Assembly: GCF_047495875.1 (NCBI RefSeq)
Contig: NC_092461.1
Location: 46,145,601-46,209,600, forward strand
Direction: 5' to 3'
DNA: 64,000 nucleotides
DNA from: Pithys albifrons albifrons
Taxonomy: Eukaryota; Chordata; Aves; Passeriformes; Thamnophilidae
Part shown: positions 13,276 through 26,150 of the stretch, one piece after another
How positions within the stretch are numbered: position 1 is the first letter of the stretch
How the letters are laid out: every line of letters begins with the position of its first letter
The notes under the pieces: model-generated
Databases searched by the model: none
What the model was told of the DNA's origin: nothing
The model's input: the letters and a program-made list of their open reading frames with translations, nothing else
Program-made: the position numbers and the translations under genes

Positions 13276-16200
13276 ATTATGTATCTTCCCATTCTCATGA
13301 ATGGGAAAAATATATAGTGCAATGCTAAGTGGCAGGGCCACAACATCCTGAATTCCTTTTCTTCTCTTAAGCCTTTCCTTCATAAACAATCCCAAAGGGA
13401 ACTACAACCGCATCAGCAGTCAACTCTGACACAGGATGACAGAGATAAAGTTCAAAGTGCTGCAGCAAGAATCCTAAAACATCTCTTAACGGATAAAGGC
13501 AAAGGTGAAACACTGGACTAAAATTGAGAAAGTCTGCTAAGAGTTGTCTGACAGCTTTATACAACCTTATGCAAATCACATCTCATGCCTCAGCTTTCCA
13601 TTTATAGAGCAGCATAGAGATTCTCTTCTCCCACTTGCTGTCAAATGAACTTTCATTACAACAGATACAAAGAAACAAATAAATTAAGACATGAATTCTA
13701 ATTAATTTAATACTTGCGGTCAACTCAACAGTATTGTAATACACACCAAACTTAGCTGGAGTTTGACTTGTCCTGCCTTCTGCTGGTAAAAAGTCACAGC
13801 GGCCACTCGCATAGAAGAAGATGAGCACAGAAAGGATTAAAGGACAGCAGCAGCAAGATGTGAAACGCTTTAGAGCCAAGCCAGATGAGTGAGGCAACTT
13901 ATGCACTTTATTGATCCATAAAGAAAAGAGAATGAAGGGAGGGAAAGTTCAGAAGTCCATTAAAGTGAAACATTTTTACATTGCTTTCAGTGTGCAGTAG
14001 GGGCCTTATTAAAACTCCTGGCACCTCTGACTTCACTGACAGTAGCCATCATAGTCTGCCCTCAGACAGACTGGTTAGTCAAGTATGGTGCAATAAGCAA
14101 TGCTCTCACTGTCCATCACTATACAATGAGCACACTGTCACCTGGAGAAGCACTTCCTCTTTCACATCTAACTGCACAAGCAAATACCACTTCAACAGTA
14201 TTTCAACAGACAAAAACAATTCTAAAAAAGTCATTTTGTAGCACTAAATTGCTTGAGAAACTTCTTTCCTAGTGAACTCATCTCCTTCTGTCACTGAAAA
14301 AATGTCAAAACACTCATTATGCAGCACCTATCCTGCTCTCCACTGTTCCTCTACAATGCCAGCTGATTTGTATGTGCAGTTTTCTTTAGATATCATCATC
14401 TTTGAAATACAATTTCTGCCTTGAATTACCAGTGCCTTGTGAATTGATTACATCTTCTTTCACACCAGCTCATCTGTGACTCTGGAATAAAAACATGAAG
14501 ACACCCTGGAATCAGTGACTTTAACCCATATTAAACACAGCTAGATAAACAGCCAAAGGATGGAGTCTAAACCAGGACTACAAGTAACTTGTCTGAAACT
14601 GAAAGGTTCCTCTCCAAATACATATTTACATAAGAAGCCACAAAAAAAAGCCTCACTCTTCTAAAGCAAAAGAATAAGCTAACTTCCTAGTACAAAAGAC
14701 TAACATGGCCTTGAGTGTTTACATTTGTCAGCACCAAAACTCCACACTGGTCCAGTGGTTCTTTTGTGTTTTCACTAGAACAGCTGAAAAAAAACAAGCA
14801 AGGTTTCAGTGGCAAGGATAGGATTTCTTAAAAGTTTATTTTGTATGAAATTTTACAAAAGTAGAGTGGTCATGTCAATCTGATGATGAGCAGTATGAGT
14901 TAATAGGAAGATGGAATTTTATGAAGATTAGTAGACAGAGCTAAGAAAACCTGTACAAACCCTTCTCCAAATCATCTCTGTTACAAGACGCATAAAAACA
15001 TTCCGTATTTTGAAAAAGGCAACATAATGATTGAGGAACAGCATTCAGTCAGGTATTGAAAGACACAACCAGCACCTCCTGCATTTCAAAGACAGCAACC
15101 ACGATTCTATAGCCTAACCAGGGGTTCAACTTCTCTCTTTCTGGTTGATTCCTGTGTTTGGATTTAATTGTGGTTGGTTGGAGTTTTTTTCTTCACTTTA
15201 TATAGGAACATAATATTAGGAACACTGAATGTGAAGGAAAAAACTTACCAGTCTAGATCACTGACTTTGATAAATGGATAGATAATAGGGGCATGACTGA
15301 ACCTCAAAGCCACACTACCATGGCATTAGACAGACGAAGAGAACCAAAAGGGAAGATTAGGAGGCATCTCCTCTATCTAATTAGGTAGGTGATTGGGGCA
15401 TATCTGTAATATGCACTGTTGTTTCAACACTAATGTTCCAACTTCCAGTGCAAGCACCTTAACTAGGCAGTTGAGGTAACTGGGTGGGAAGACAGCTCAC
15501 TCCTATAAATCATAGGTAAAGTCATCCAAGGTGCTCAAATCCAGGAGATTTCAAGACTATCAAGAGCTGCAGAAGATGTGAAAACTCAAGACAGAATGTT
15601 TTGTCCCTCTAACTAAAGGCAGCAAAAACTGGTGACTGCCAGCGGCTCCTAAGTTATTCCTAGACACCCAACACTCTGGTATAAAACACAGGGAGTTTCA
15701 ACTCTTTTTTATACATATTACTTCTAAAGCCATACACTTCTATAGTAACACCACCACATCTCACGCCTTCCTCTCCAAGAAAAAGAATATAGCTCAAATC
15801 TTGTTAATGTGAACTCTTGAAGCTTTCTGTTCTGAATGAAAGTTGTACTCTTCAAGGCAACATTAGTTAAAATACAAGGTTTATATCCACTGACTTTTGA
15901 CAATTCCTTACCTATCTATGCTACTCTTCTGAAAACCAGCATGAAGAACACAAATTTAAGTAACACAATCCCATGATACTACACTGCAACTTTTGAAACA
16001 AATCCTTTACACAATGCACTAGTTCACATAACTCGCTTGGTAACACTGCAGAAGTTCTCAGACACAGAACCAGAGATAAAGAAACCTCAGTTCTGCACCA
16101 GTCGTGAACTTAAGTTTTCTGTAACTACATGGAACACCAGAGACAACACATTAACACACTCTCATTGCTACTACCACAAAATCACCTCTCAACAAGAACC

Positions 16201-16884
16201 ATCTATTTACAATCAATGTACACTACAAGATGGCCTAAAGAATGTCCACAGGGCACATCTGTATTTCCAGAGAGCCATAAAACAGCAGCCTGTGCTATTT
16301 CTCATTAGATGAAACTAATGTTTCTAGTTAGGACAACTCAGGCACTTGCATACTGAACTCATACCATGAAACAGTGTCTACTGACCGGGCCAGGCTCCAG
16401 TACTATTAGAGAGCATCGAAACCAGATGGTAGCACTTAATTTTTCTGTGATCTGTCCGAAGTTCAAATCTTTAAAGGAGTGCTAAGAAACGTTAACACTA
16501 CCTTTTACGGAACCTGCCGGTCAGCGTGAACAACCAAGAGTTTCACACCAAGTAACCCCAAGCAGTGCCGTCCCACCGCCAGCTCTCACAGCACGTGTAC
16601 CCCTCGCCCTTTCCTACGGGGTGCCAAGCCTCCAGTCCCCAAACGCTGCCTATCCACTCGTCCGTCATTCCACGTTCTTCCCAGCCCGTGAGATTCCCCC
16701 CTCTCCACCTGGGACGGGGCCCGAGCCAGCCGGGCAGAGGCCGCGGGCCTGGCGGTGCTGGGCAGCGGGGCCGGGGCGGGGGAACGGCCCGGGGGAACCG
16801 CGAGGGCGCCGCGCCCCGGCCCCTGCCCACCAAGGCGGAAGCGGCACCCGGCAGTGCAGGACCAGACCGATCGTTCCAGCTCAC

Positions 16885-17030
16885 CTGCCCCGGGGGGGAG
16901 GCCTCGCCGGCGGGCACGGGGCTCCAAAGGCCGAGGCGGCCGCTCCCGCAGCCTCCGGCCGCCCCTCATCCAGAGCCAGGCGCGGGCCGCTCTGCCGCCA
17001 TCTCGGCCCCGTCAGTCCGGAGATGCGCCC
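16885..17030 (-). other. EBAG9: EBAG9 putative 5' noncoding exon
   Basis: On the minus strand a good donor (GGGGCAG then GTGAGC) ends an exon at 16885 inside the CpG island. The next acceptor in the right place is the one before the start-codon exon at 9565. The upstream limit is only estimated: an ATGGCGGC element at about 17001, typical of sequence just downstream of transcription starts, suggests a start near 17,010-17,040. A 12-codon upstream frame lies in this exon (separate entry). Other noncoding exons between 9566 and 16884 cannot be excluded. Confidence 0.6.
16966..17001 (-). other. Upstream ORF in the EBAG9 leader
   Basis: ATGGCGGCAGAG starts a 12-codon frame (MAAERPAPGSG, then TGA) on the minus strand inside the putative first exon. 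The start sits in GAGATGG, a favourable context, and overlaps a YY1-type ATGGCGGC element. It would precede the main start codon by one exon. Whether transcription starts upstream of it is not visible from sequence. Confidence 0.45.
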
Positions 17031-17080
17031 GCCCCTTCCGGCCGCGCCGCTTCCCCGCCCCGGGGCGGGCCGGCCGCCCG

Positions 17081-17262
17081 CCCGCATCCTCGTTCGCATG
17101 GCCGATCGCAACCCCGCCCGTATCCCCACTCACATCCCCGCCCTCAACCCCGCCCGCATTCCTGTCCGCATCCCCCACCCGGATCCCCGTCCGCATCCCC
17201 AGCCCGCATCCCCCGCCCGCAACCCCCGTCCGCATCTCCCGCCCGCATCCCCCGCCCGCATC
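17081..17262 (+). repeat. GC-rich minisatellite next to the EBAG9 promoter
   Basis: Roughly 17 degenerate units of about 10-11 bases with core CCCGCATCCC (variants CCCGCAACCC, CCGTCCGCAT). The minus strand has many runs of three to five G, so it could form G-quadruplexes on the EBAG9 sense strand just upstream of the putative start. Confidence 0.85.
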
Positions 17263-17799
17263 GGCACTGCCGCCACCGGGGAAGGCGGGGTTGGGTGTTT
17301 GTGCCTTGCGGGAGCTGCGATAGAGCCATGTGCTTTAGCTGCATCACGGTGCTGCACACGTGGCAGTGAAGGTGGCATTAAAGGTGTTCCTGTATGGTCG
17401 GCGCGGTGCTGGGCTGCAAATTTGACTGCTACTGAGAAACAAACATCGCTGAAGTAGCTTCCGACGCGTGCAGCCTCAGTGTCCCTGTTTGTTCACCAAG
17501 GTGCTTCAGGAAGTGCTTGTCCATGTTAAGGGCTGGTGAAGAGATCCCGTGTTAAGATTTTCCAGAGCTCTCTAAGCCCCCAGTTGCGTTCACTTGGGAT
17601 ATGAGGTCATGGGAGATTTTGTACCCTTCTCATAGGGAAACCTAGGCAATTCTAGTGCAGCACTAATAGAAATTCCCTTCAACTCCAAGCCATGATACAC
17701 AGTTCTCTTTGTGATCTTTAAAGACTTCCTCCTCTGATAGCCTGCTGCTGTTCCCTGTGTCCTGGGTTCGGCAGCGAGATCATGGATGATGGGAGGATG

Positions 17800-18200
17800 G
17801 TTCTTCAGAGAAGGCACTGGTGTCATACAGGATTCCATCACTTTCCTTTTCCAGTGTCCTGACTGACACTGTGAGTGCATTTCCACAGCTCTTCCTCAGG
17901 AAACAGACCCCAAAGGGACAAGAAGCGAAGCACACTGTGGCTGGCTGTGGGCAAAGACCATGTCAGTCAGGACATGAGCGGGGCAGTCTGGGGACAGCTC
18001 AGAGTCCAGACTGCCAGGCAGGTTTCTGGTGACAAGCAGATCTGAGGACAAGCCACGGAGTCAGTGTACCGATCCAAGATCAATAGAGTCCACAGCGAGC
18101 CAGGGCACAGTTGTGGCCATGCTCAAGGGCAGCATTCCACCATGTTGCTCAGGTGGGGACTGATACCTTTATGCCTGCAGACCCTGCCTTCAGGAAGAGA
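17800..18200. repeat. GC-richer segment, possibly an old LTR
   Basis: The composition differs from the flanks, and repeated short phrases on GTCAG, GGACA and CCAG recall avian LTR sequence. No ends, promoter box or duplication are found, so this is only a suspicion. Confidence 0.2.
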
Positions 18201-21200
18201 AACTCTAGTTTCAAGCTGAAGACCATTTCAAAACCTTTTGTGTATCAGAATTAAACCTCTTCAAGTAGCCTTCTGTCTAAAGCAGAAATTGGAAAATCAT
18301 CTGCATTCACACAGAAGAGCAAAATTGCTAGTGTGACATGCTGGAAAAGGTCAGGTTATGATGGTAGCCATTTACATTTCTTTTGAAAACACATTCAGAT
18401 TTTGGCATTACAGTCTACATACTCAAAAGGGAATATGCCACAGTGAGAAGGAAGCATTTTAACTTATGCATATAAACACCCATGTGTAATATAAAAACTG
18501 TCAGAGTGGTTCACTCACACCATCCTCCTAAATGCACAACAGACCTGAATGTGGCTATTGCATTAATGAAAGAACTCTGGAAATTGGCAGATCGCTAATG
18601 AAAAATAGCTGTCATCTTATAAACATAATTATGCAATTTCAAAATTAGTAATAATATAAACATATCTTAATTCCTAAAAGAAATGTTCCCAGGAATAAAT
18701 ACTGCTTTGTTGTAAAATGTCATAACCCTCTCTTCTGAAGTTTTAAACTTGGATTCCTTTGGATCAATTAATTTTCCTAAAGAATCTTCTGAATTATTAG
18801 GTATTTCATTGCCACGTCAAATGCAGTACTGCTATAGTAAACTAATAAAGCTTTTTAGGGAACTATATTTTATTAGTGTCACTTCTTTTATGTCTAAAGC
18901 AATTTCCATAATTTCAAAGGCTGATGTTTCCATCATACTGATACATTCATGTTTCTATTTAATACACTCATTCTGTTTATAAAAGGGATACAGTCTCTCT
19001 TTCAATATGAATTCTCCTTCCTATGGGATATGTGCTTCATTTACTTGTGTGCTTTCTTGCTGTTAAGTCATTTATTAAAGCTACAAATAGCTTTTTAACT
19101 GAGGGTACCTTTCCGTAATTACAGTCCTGTTGAATTGTGTAGTAACCTGAGTTTTACATTTGCAGAAGAAATTTTACCTTCCACAAGTGTTTGGTTCTGG
19201 TCAAAGTAGAGTTTTCATAGTTCTAATCACAGAAGAATTACAGCTTCTTACTATAAAATTCAGAAGTAATTTTCTGTGTTGCTGCTACAAATTCATTTTC
19301 TGCTCTTTGGAATTTTGTCATTAAACCATCTTAAAACAGTAGTTGAAAAGAGGCGGTTCCATTGTTAGATATATTTTCCATTCCTTTGCACTATTTCTGA
19401 GCAACTATTTTGGGTAAAATTTAAGCATTATCCAAAGTGTTTGCCTAAGTTTAGGCAAATGTGTATCCTAGCCTGTGTGAAAATCTGCCCCCTTTCTCAA
19501 GTAAGTAAAGTAGTCATGAAAGCCTCTTTTCTCTCTAAAACTCTTCCTGGCTGAAGCTCTACTCTCCACTGTGTCTGCCAGCATACTTTAAATTCCTTCC
19601 CTTATTTTCAGCAAGGATTCATATGCCTTGGAGAGGAAATTTCCAGACCAGTTATCTTGGTAAGAGGTCTTTTTAGGAAAATTCAACAAACTAACTTATA
19701 TCAAGCATATAATTTATAAAAAATCATGTTCAAAACTGAAAAGCAGCACACCTCAAGGGTTTTTTGGAAGCAGTGGCCAAGAGAGCCCAAAGAGCAGCAG
19801 TAACTGCCTAGATCTCCCTAAGCTCAGAGGAGACTGTGCAGGCTTGGTCTTCTGCTGGAGTGGGCAGTTTTGGTCCTCTGCTGAGAATGATCCAGAGTTC
19901 TGCCTCCTTTAAGCATCTCTCTGTGAGCACTGACCTTGACACTGGAGCCAAGACTGCTGACAGGACCTTTTGTGGGGCAGAACTCCCTGTAAATCTAGAG
20001 GAATACCCACGTCAGGTTGAAACAGGCTGATTGTTTGTTCAGTGCTGTAAAGAATAGAGGTGATGAAGAATGTGTGATTTTAGCCTGATGCTGAGAAATT
20101 TCCTGAACAGATTATCTTAGGTTCTTCTCTCGCTGATACCATCAGCTCCTCCTTCCTAGAGTTTTTCTGTGTTTAATGGTGGTGAGTTAACATGCAGAAT
20201 TGATGCTGGGAGTATGTACAAGAACTCAGTTTTCCCTGTTCCAGCAATATTCCTCATATTTCTGAACTTCAAATTAGGAAGAGGATAATGAGACCTCTTT
20301 TTTATACAGCTAATTTATCATTTCATTACTAAATGGGAAATCTTCCTTTCCATCCTGTAGTATGCAGCTATTAAGTAATCTTGCTTGACTTACCCCCACA
20401 GCATTTCTTGTGTTTCTTAGTAAGGAAAAAAATTACATTCAATAACTTCAAGTTATTGAAAGCTAGATTTTAGGCATTGTGTTAGTATTTGAATTCAAAT
20501 CCACTAAATACTTGAGCATCTAGTGTGTTGCTTTATAAAAATAGTTATCTATATGGGTATGCTTGTGTGTGGATGCCAACATGTGTATGATTTGCATTTA
20601 GGGGAACAGGAGAAAGAGTGCATAGCATGGAAAAGTAAGATCATGAAGTTGTGTTGGCAGATGAATTTAGGAAGGCAAAGGGTTTTCTTTCTAATTTTTT
20701 ATTTATTTTGTTGTTTGATTTGTTTTTTGAGAGGAGAGAATAATGAAACTGGTTTTTGTTTATTCATACTTCAGCACTTCTTAGAAGAATTTCTACTTAT
20801 GGGTAAAACATGAGTTTCTTTTATTCATGCCCTTTGCCAGACCTAATTGTCTAATTTCAAGAAGAATTATTCTAAAGTTAGGAAAATAACGTAATAGGAA
20901 AAAATGCTCTCTTTTCCCATTTTAAAACAAATCAATTAATCAAAAAAGACCTATGTTATACCCCAAAAGGTTCAAAATTTGGGTTTTCATCTGAGTGCTA
21001 TATATCAAGACCAAGTGGCCATTGGAAATACTGAGTTCCCAAAATCTGACTAAAATCAATGTCAGCTTCAGACAAACTTTATTGATTTGGTAAAACTTGC
21101 ACTGAGAAATCTAGATCCCAGTTTTGATGGGGCAAAAATCCAGTAGCTCATTTTGAATATAGCTCTGTAACCTCCTGCATATACAGTCAAGAGGAGACAG

Positions 21201-24200
21201 CAATCAAAGAAGGGGTATGATGAAAGGAAATAAATATTTTTTTTCCTTCATTATCAAGTTTTCCTTTTCACCTTATGATAGTGAAGAAGCATTTTATCTT
21301 TATCATTACAGCAGTCAGTAGGCAGAAACTGGGCTTAGATCACACTCTTTCTGATCTTTATTCAACAAAGGAACAACAGTCCTCTTCTGTCCATTGATTA
21401 TTTGATGAAACATCTCCTGCAAAATATATGTCAACAGGCATTTTGAAATGTAATCTGAACAACTCAAATATTAGAAATTGATCCAGGATTTGGGCAGAAA
21501 CTTATCTCAGAATGAAATGTGCCTGGAAAAGTTAACAAACACATTAGTTAGAGAGAAGCATTTTTCAATTCAAGTTACAAAAAATATTTTGTAATGCTTA
21601 ACTGTTACTGCCTCTTCCATCGTAGTTTCTGAGGGCATTGCATTCCACCCAGCTACACCTATACTGGGGCTAACAACTTCTGCTTGAGTTCAACTAAAGC
21701 AACATTACTTTTTATGGAAAGAATTCTGGTTTTCCTTTCTCTGTGAGCAACTGCTGCCAGCTCCAGGGAACACACATAAGCGAATACTGTATTTCCAGAA
21801 AGTTTGAATAACTCTGAACTGAAGCAGGTCTTCCATAAAGGCATATTGTACTCAGGAAAGCATTGAAATATGAAGGATCCACCATATTTCTTCACAATTT
21901 TTTTCTGGCGATTAAGCAGCTGTAGTTTTAAATTTGAATTTGTCTGACTTCTATTTCCATCTACTCTTTATGCCTTTCTCTGTTAGATTAAAGGTTCCTT
22001 TTTTCCTCCCTGAGGAGATTATGACACATCACAACCATGTTTTATATCAGCTTTCTTTTCAATAGAGTAACACTGGGAGATTTTTAAAGCTTAGCAAGCA
22101 GTGCTACTCAGTAATTTCCTTTTCTCTTTCAGTATTCCTTTTTTAACTTCTTAAGTTCACCATTGCAGCATAAAATCTAAGGTCAGAGTTATCTCTAGTA
22201 ACTTGTATTCAAAGATCCCATGGAAAGAAATTATTTTTTACTACGATTTCCAGTGCCATTGCTTTCCAAGGTTGCTTTTGCCTTGTGCACTAGATGCAAA
22301 ACCCCACCACTACACTGACTTTGTACACAGGCAGTGGATGAGAGCCAGCCAGCATAAGAGGCCAGGTTGCTCTGCCCTTGACAGTATTCACCCACAGGCT
22401 GCCAAATGCAGATTTTAGCAGCAGCAACTTCATACCTTATCTCAGGATCAATGATTGAAATAACAGATACCTCTTTCCTAGTGACTCCAACAAACAGAAA
22501 TCAGCAGGGATTTCTTAGAGGGATTTTTTTGTGATCTGCTACTAAATCCCTTCTCTACTTATAAGGTAACCATAAAGAACATTTTAAAGAATAATGCTGT
22601 TCAGGTGGAAAGTACCATGGGAAATGTGAAATACGCTAAAGTGAGATTAGGCCTTTTGTCATTCCAAGCAGAATGCTGATTAACCTCTTTATTACACTAA
22701 AGTGGTGAAGTATAAATTATTTATGAGGAAAGGAATTTATTTTTCCTCATTTTGAGCTCCATACATTACACATTTGGCTCTGCAGTCGCAGCTGTTTCTT
22801 TTAGAAATTGAATAGCTGAGAAAAAAACAGGCCAAGTAGAACACAACTCTAATTTCAATTGCAAATATTTAGAAATTTAAATAGAGCCAAAGAAACACAG
22901 CAGATAGAAGCATTGGATATTTTTCATTGCTCCATCAAAACTCAATCACTAAGTAAGTTAAAGCCAAACTCTCAAGGGGCCACAATCACTACAATTAAAC
23001 ATATTCTATAAGATGAGGACATGGGCAGCATAGTGCAGAGCTATCACCCCAAAGGACCCTTCAGAAAGAAGTGAGAAGCAGCAAGTATTTTGTAAGGGCA
23101 TTGATGAACTCTATACTGGATTTTAACATGTTCTCCAAGTGATAAAGGTCCATACTGAAACATTACAACAGTAAAGAAGAATGAAGAATATGGGGAAAAG
23201 GAGAGAAATAATTCTCCCCACGCCCCCCAACAACCGGAAAACCTGTGATGGCAAAATCATAATGATCTATCTAAGATGTAAGTTTGACATGCTGACAGAA
23301 TTTCTTGATGGTGTCTCTAATTTGTAACATTTTTTGACTGGACTATCTTAATATGGAAAAGTATTCATGGGGAAATAATTATCAAACAAATGAAAATCTA
23401 ACAAATTTCAGTTCACTGTCATTTCATACCTCTCAGGGTCTATCTAAGGGAGAGGCTAAGCTAACTTTTTTTTCTATTGGCCTTTCATTGTCGGCAGTAG
23501 GATTGTTCAATTCCCTGTCACATAGAATTTGGATTAATACATATCCAGAGCTATACCAGTTTACTGTAACTGTTATCCAACCTCTTATTTCAATGTCTAT
23601 TTACAAACTGATTTTGTTTTTTTGCAGACTTGTCTACGAAAAGACCGAGCTCAATCAGCTACTAGAGTGCTAAAAGAAGTATATGCCCATAGCTGAGGTA
23701 ATTCCCATCAATCCTGAGTTGTCGCTTCATAGCTATGTAGTTCTGTATGCTGTCTGCCTTTGTAAGGAATCAGTGTATTTCACTACATTGAAAATGCTGA
23801 AATTTTGAAGAAAAATCAGCTAATGCATGTATCTGTCTGTATATGCTACAGGCATGGAACCTTTAACAACACAGATCATCTTATTTTTCAGTGTGTGAAA
23901 AAAAACTCCTCAGCAGAACAGTGTTCTGGCTGACTCCTGAATGTTACTGTGCGCAATACTTAATCTAATGAGTAGAAACAGACTCTGCAGAGAACAGTTT
24001 GCAAAACAAATCATCTTGTGCATCTGAGAATAAACCTGCAGTTAAAACAAAAATATTGTTGATATAACTCCCAATCTAACTTCATTCTTAGAAGACTCAT
24101 GAGTATACTTCTGACCAGGACACTCCAGTGTAATTTGGGTCTGCACATGTTGTCCAACATGCTTTTTGCCTAGATGCTGAATGGAGGCTGCACTGGTGTG

Positions 24201-24964
24201 ACTAACAGAACTCACATGGGGAACATGCAGCATTGGGCTGCTTGTACCTGAGAGCTGTCAGTGTTACCCTGAGACAGGAGCCACTGGTGTATATCTGGAA
24301 GGCAGTCGTTCTCTCCTCTTCCTTCTGGGTCTCTGAATGCTTTTGCATTTTAAGCCACCCTGGACAGAACTTTACAGCCTGTGAAAGAGCTATTCGTCAA
24401 GCCTTTAACTTCAGATTGGTCAGCACAATTTCTGAACATTTATATAGTCTTTATTCTGTGCCAAGTATGAGCTGCCTGCAGAGAGCTACACTGCACTTAC
24501 AGCAACTGCACTTCAACTGTCATGTTCTAGGTGGAATCTCAAATGTTTACTAATCAGACAACAAGCCTTTCACAGTTCTGTGTATGAATACCTTAAATCT
24601 GCCCCTCTCCCACCACAGTGAAGGAAATCAAGCAGAAACACTGGAGCATGTTATTGTGTATCCATGAGATGTTGCAGCCATTCATCAAGTGAAGACTTTT
24701 AAAGTCATGTGCAAAATATTGAAAACAAGCAAAGACCTCTAAGAACAAGAGTAAGAATACAGATGGTATTTTACAACCTTGACATATATAAAACACACTC
24801 AGCATATATTCTGCTAAATTTTGTGAAGAAATATTCTGTACTCCATCTTACTAGCATTGGGTACATCAAGTCTAGAATGAAAAACTCAATAAATTTACAT
24901 ATATGGAATTCAGACAGAACATACAGCAAATGCGAAGTTGCAATCAAACACGGAATTAACATAC

Positions 24965-25517
24965 TGTGCTGGTTTTTCCTGGGATATAGTTAATTTTCTT
25001 CATAGTTGTTATTATGGGACTGTGTTTTGGATTTGTGTTGAAAACAGTATCAATATAGGAGTGTTTCTGTTATTGCTGACCAGGGCTTGCAGAAAGTTAA
25101 CCCCTCTTCTCCTTCTCACCTCACTCCATCAGCAAGGGGGCTGAGGGTACACAAGGAAGGGACATATCAGGGACAATTGACCCCAACTGCACAAAGGGAC
25201 ATCGCAGACCAGAGCATGACAGGCTCACCACATAAAGATGAAGGAAGAAGAAAGGGGGAATGTTCAGAGTGATGGCATTTGTCTTCCAAAGTAAATTAGG
25301 AGCCCCACGTTCCCAGAGATGGCTGAACACCTGGCTGCCAATGAGAAGTTATGAATTAATTCCTTGTTTGCACATGGCTTTTGCCCTTCCTGTTTAACTG
25401 TCTTTATATCAATCCATGAGTTTTCTCACTCTTCTGACTCTCTCCCCTGTCCCACGGAGGGAGGAGCGAGTGAGTAGCTGTGTGGTCTGAGTTGCCGGCT
25501 GAGGTTAATCCATGACA
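24965..25517 (+). mobile_element. ERVL-type solo LTR, sense
   Basis: About 553 bases beginning TGTGCTGGTTTTTCCTGGGA and ending TTAATCCATGACA, the boundaries of a bird ERVL LTR family. Internal phrases such as GTTAATTTTCTTCATAG and GAGTGATGGCATTTGTCTTC fit the family. Flanks CATAC and CATCA resemble, but are not, a perfect 5-bp duplication. No internal retroviral genes accompany it, so it is a solo LTR. Confidence 0.85.
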
Positions 25518-25839
25518 CATCACTGAATGCAAAAACCCTTTTTATCAGCATAAAGACAGTGACATACAGCAAGTATGGTCAAACTGCCATGAAGACAGAT
25601 TTAAAACAATACAGCCCAGGTCTTCAGGAGGAATATCCACAGCAGATCCCTGATCCTGGCTCCTGTGATGTTACAGTCTTAACAGGAACTTGATCTTGTG
25701 TAGACAAAAAGGTATTCTTGACAAGTTACATCTTGTCACATTGTTATTGTCGTTTATACACTCCTGTCTAGTGCCAAACTTCACCTCTGGCTCTTGCCAG
25801 ATTGTTCTGTCCCAGCTGTTCACCAGTCTGAGCAGACAC

Positions 25840-26150
25840 TGGAGCACTCGCAGCCTGGCACCGACATCCTGCTGCTGCCGTTTCGCCCCAGCCCGGTGCC
25901 GGTGACCCTCTCAGCTGAGCACAACCCACCTCCAGCGAGCAGGCAGCGCACACTTGGCTCTGTATCACGGCACGTTATTGTCCTCTCCGAAAGCCGAGGG
26001 ACTCGGAGGGACTGGAGGGGGAGCGGTCATAGCCCTCCACACGCGTGGGGCGCGGGTGCCCCCGCGCGGCTCCTCGGCTGGGAGCTCACAGCAATGACGT
26101 GAATGGCACAGCCCACTGCCACAGGAATGACTTTCTAAATGACGTCTTAG
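25840..26150. promoter_or_regulatory. Isolated CpG-rich patch with two CRE-like sites
   Basis: A GC-rich block in AT-rich intergenic DNA, with CpG dense at about 25,970-26,080 (for example CACACGCGTGGGGCGCGGG). TGACGT cores follow at about 26,095 and 26,139. No exon can be joined to it. It could be a small unmethylated island, an enhancer, or a remnant promoter; the sequence alone does not decide. Confidence 0.45.

Larger units (their letters stand above)
9566..16884 (-). other. EBAG9 intron 1
   Basis: 7.3 kb between the promoter exon and the start-codon exon. It contains a TA-rich simple repeat at about 11,795-11,832, a sense CR1 tail at 12,240-12,325 and a probable LTR fragment at about 13,040-13,275. 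The open frames at 13,054-13,906 overlap or follow the LTR-like part and do not look like genes. Confidence 0.75.
16500..17480 (-). promoter_or_regulatory. EBAG9: EBAG9 CpG-island promoter
   Basis: About 1 kb of dense CpG and GC-rich sequence surrounded by AT-rich DNA, at the 5' end of EBAG9. It holds the putative first exon, a GCCGCCATC (YY1-type) element at about 16,995-17,003 and a C-rich minisatellite just upstream. Several long open frames overlap on both strands here because stop codons are rare in GC-rich DNA; none is supported as a gene. Confidence 0.85.

Noticed and set aside
13054..13906. Three minus-strand frames of 70-113 codons in a row
   Set aside because: They overlap or follow the LTR-like fragment, do not splice together and show no recognisable domain.
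16543..17457. Several 80-278-codon frames on both strands at the EBAG9 promoter
   Set aside because: Overlapping frames rich in Pro, Arg, Ala and Gly within a CpG island and minisatellite; no conserved domain or plausible start.
21659..21895. 78-codon minus-strand frame in the PKHD1L1 slot
   Set aside because: I compared it with what I know of fibrocystin-L domains (IPT, G8, PbH1) and saw no resemblance; no convincing splice context.
25087..25330. Short frames on both strands
   Set aside because: Both are inside the ERVL LTR at 24,965-25,517.
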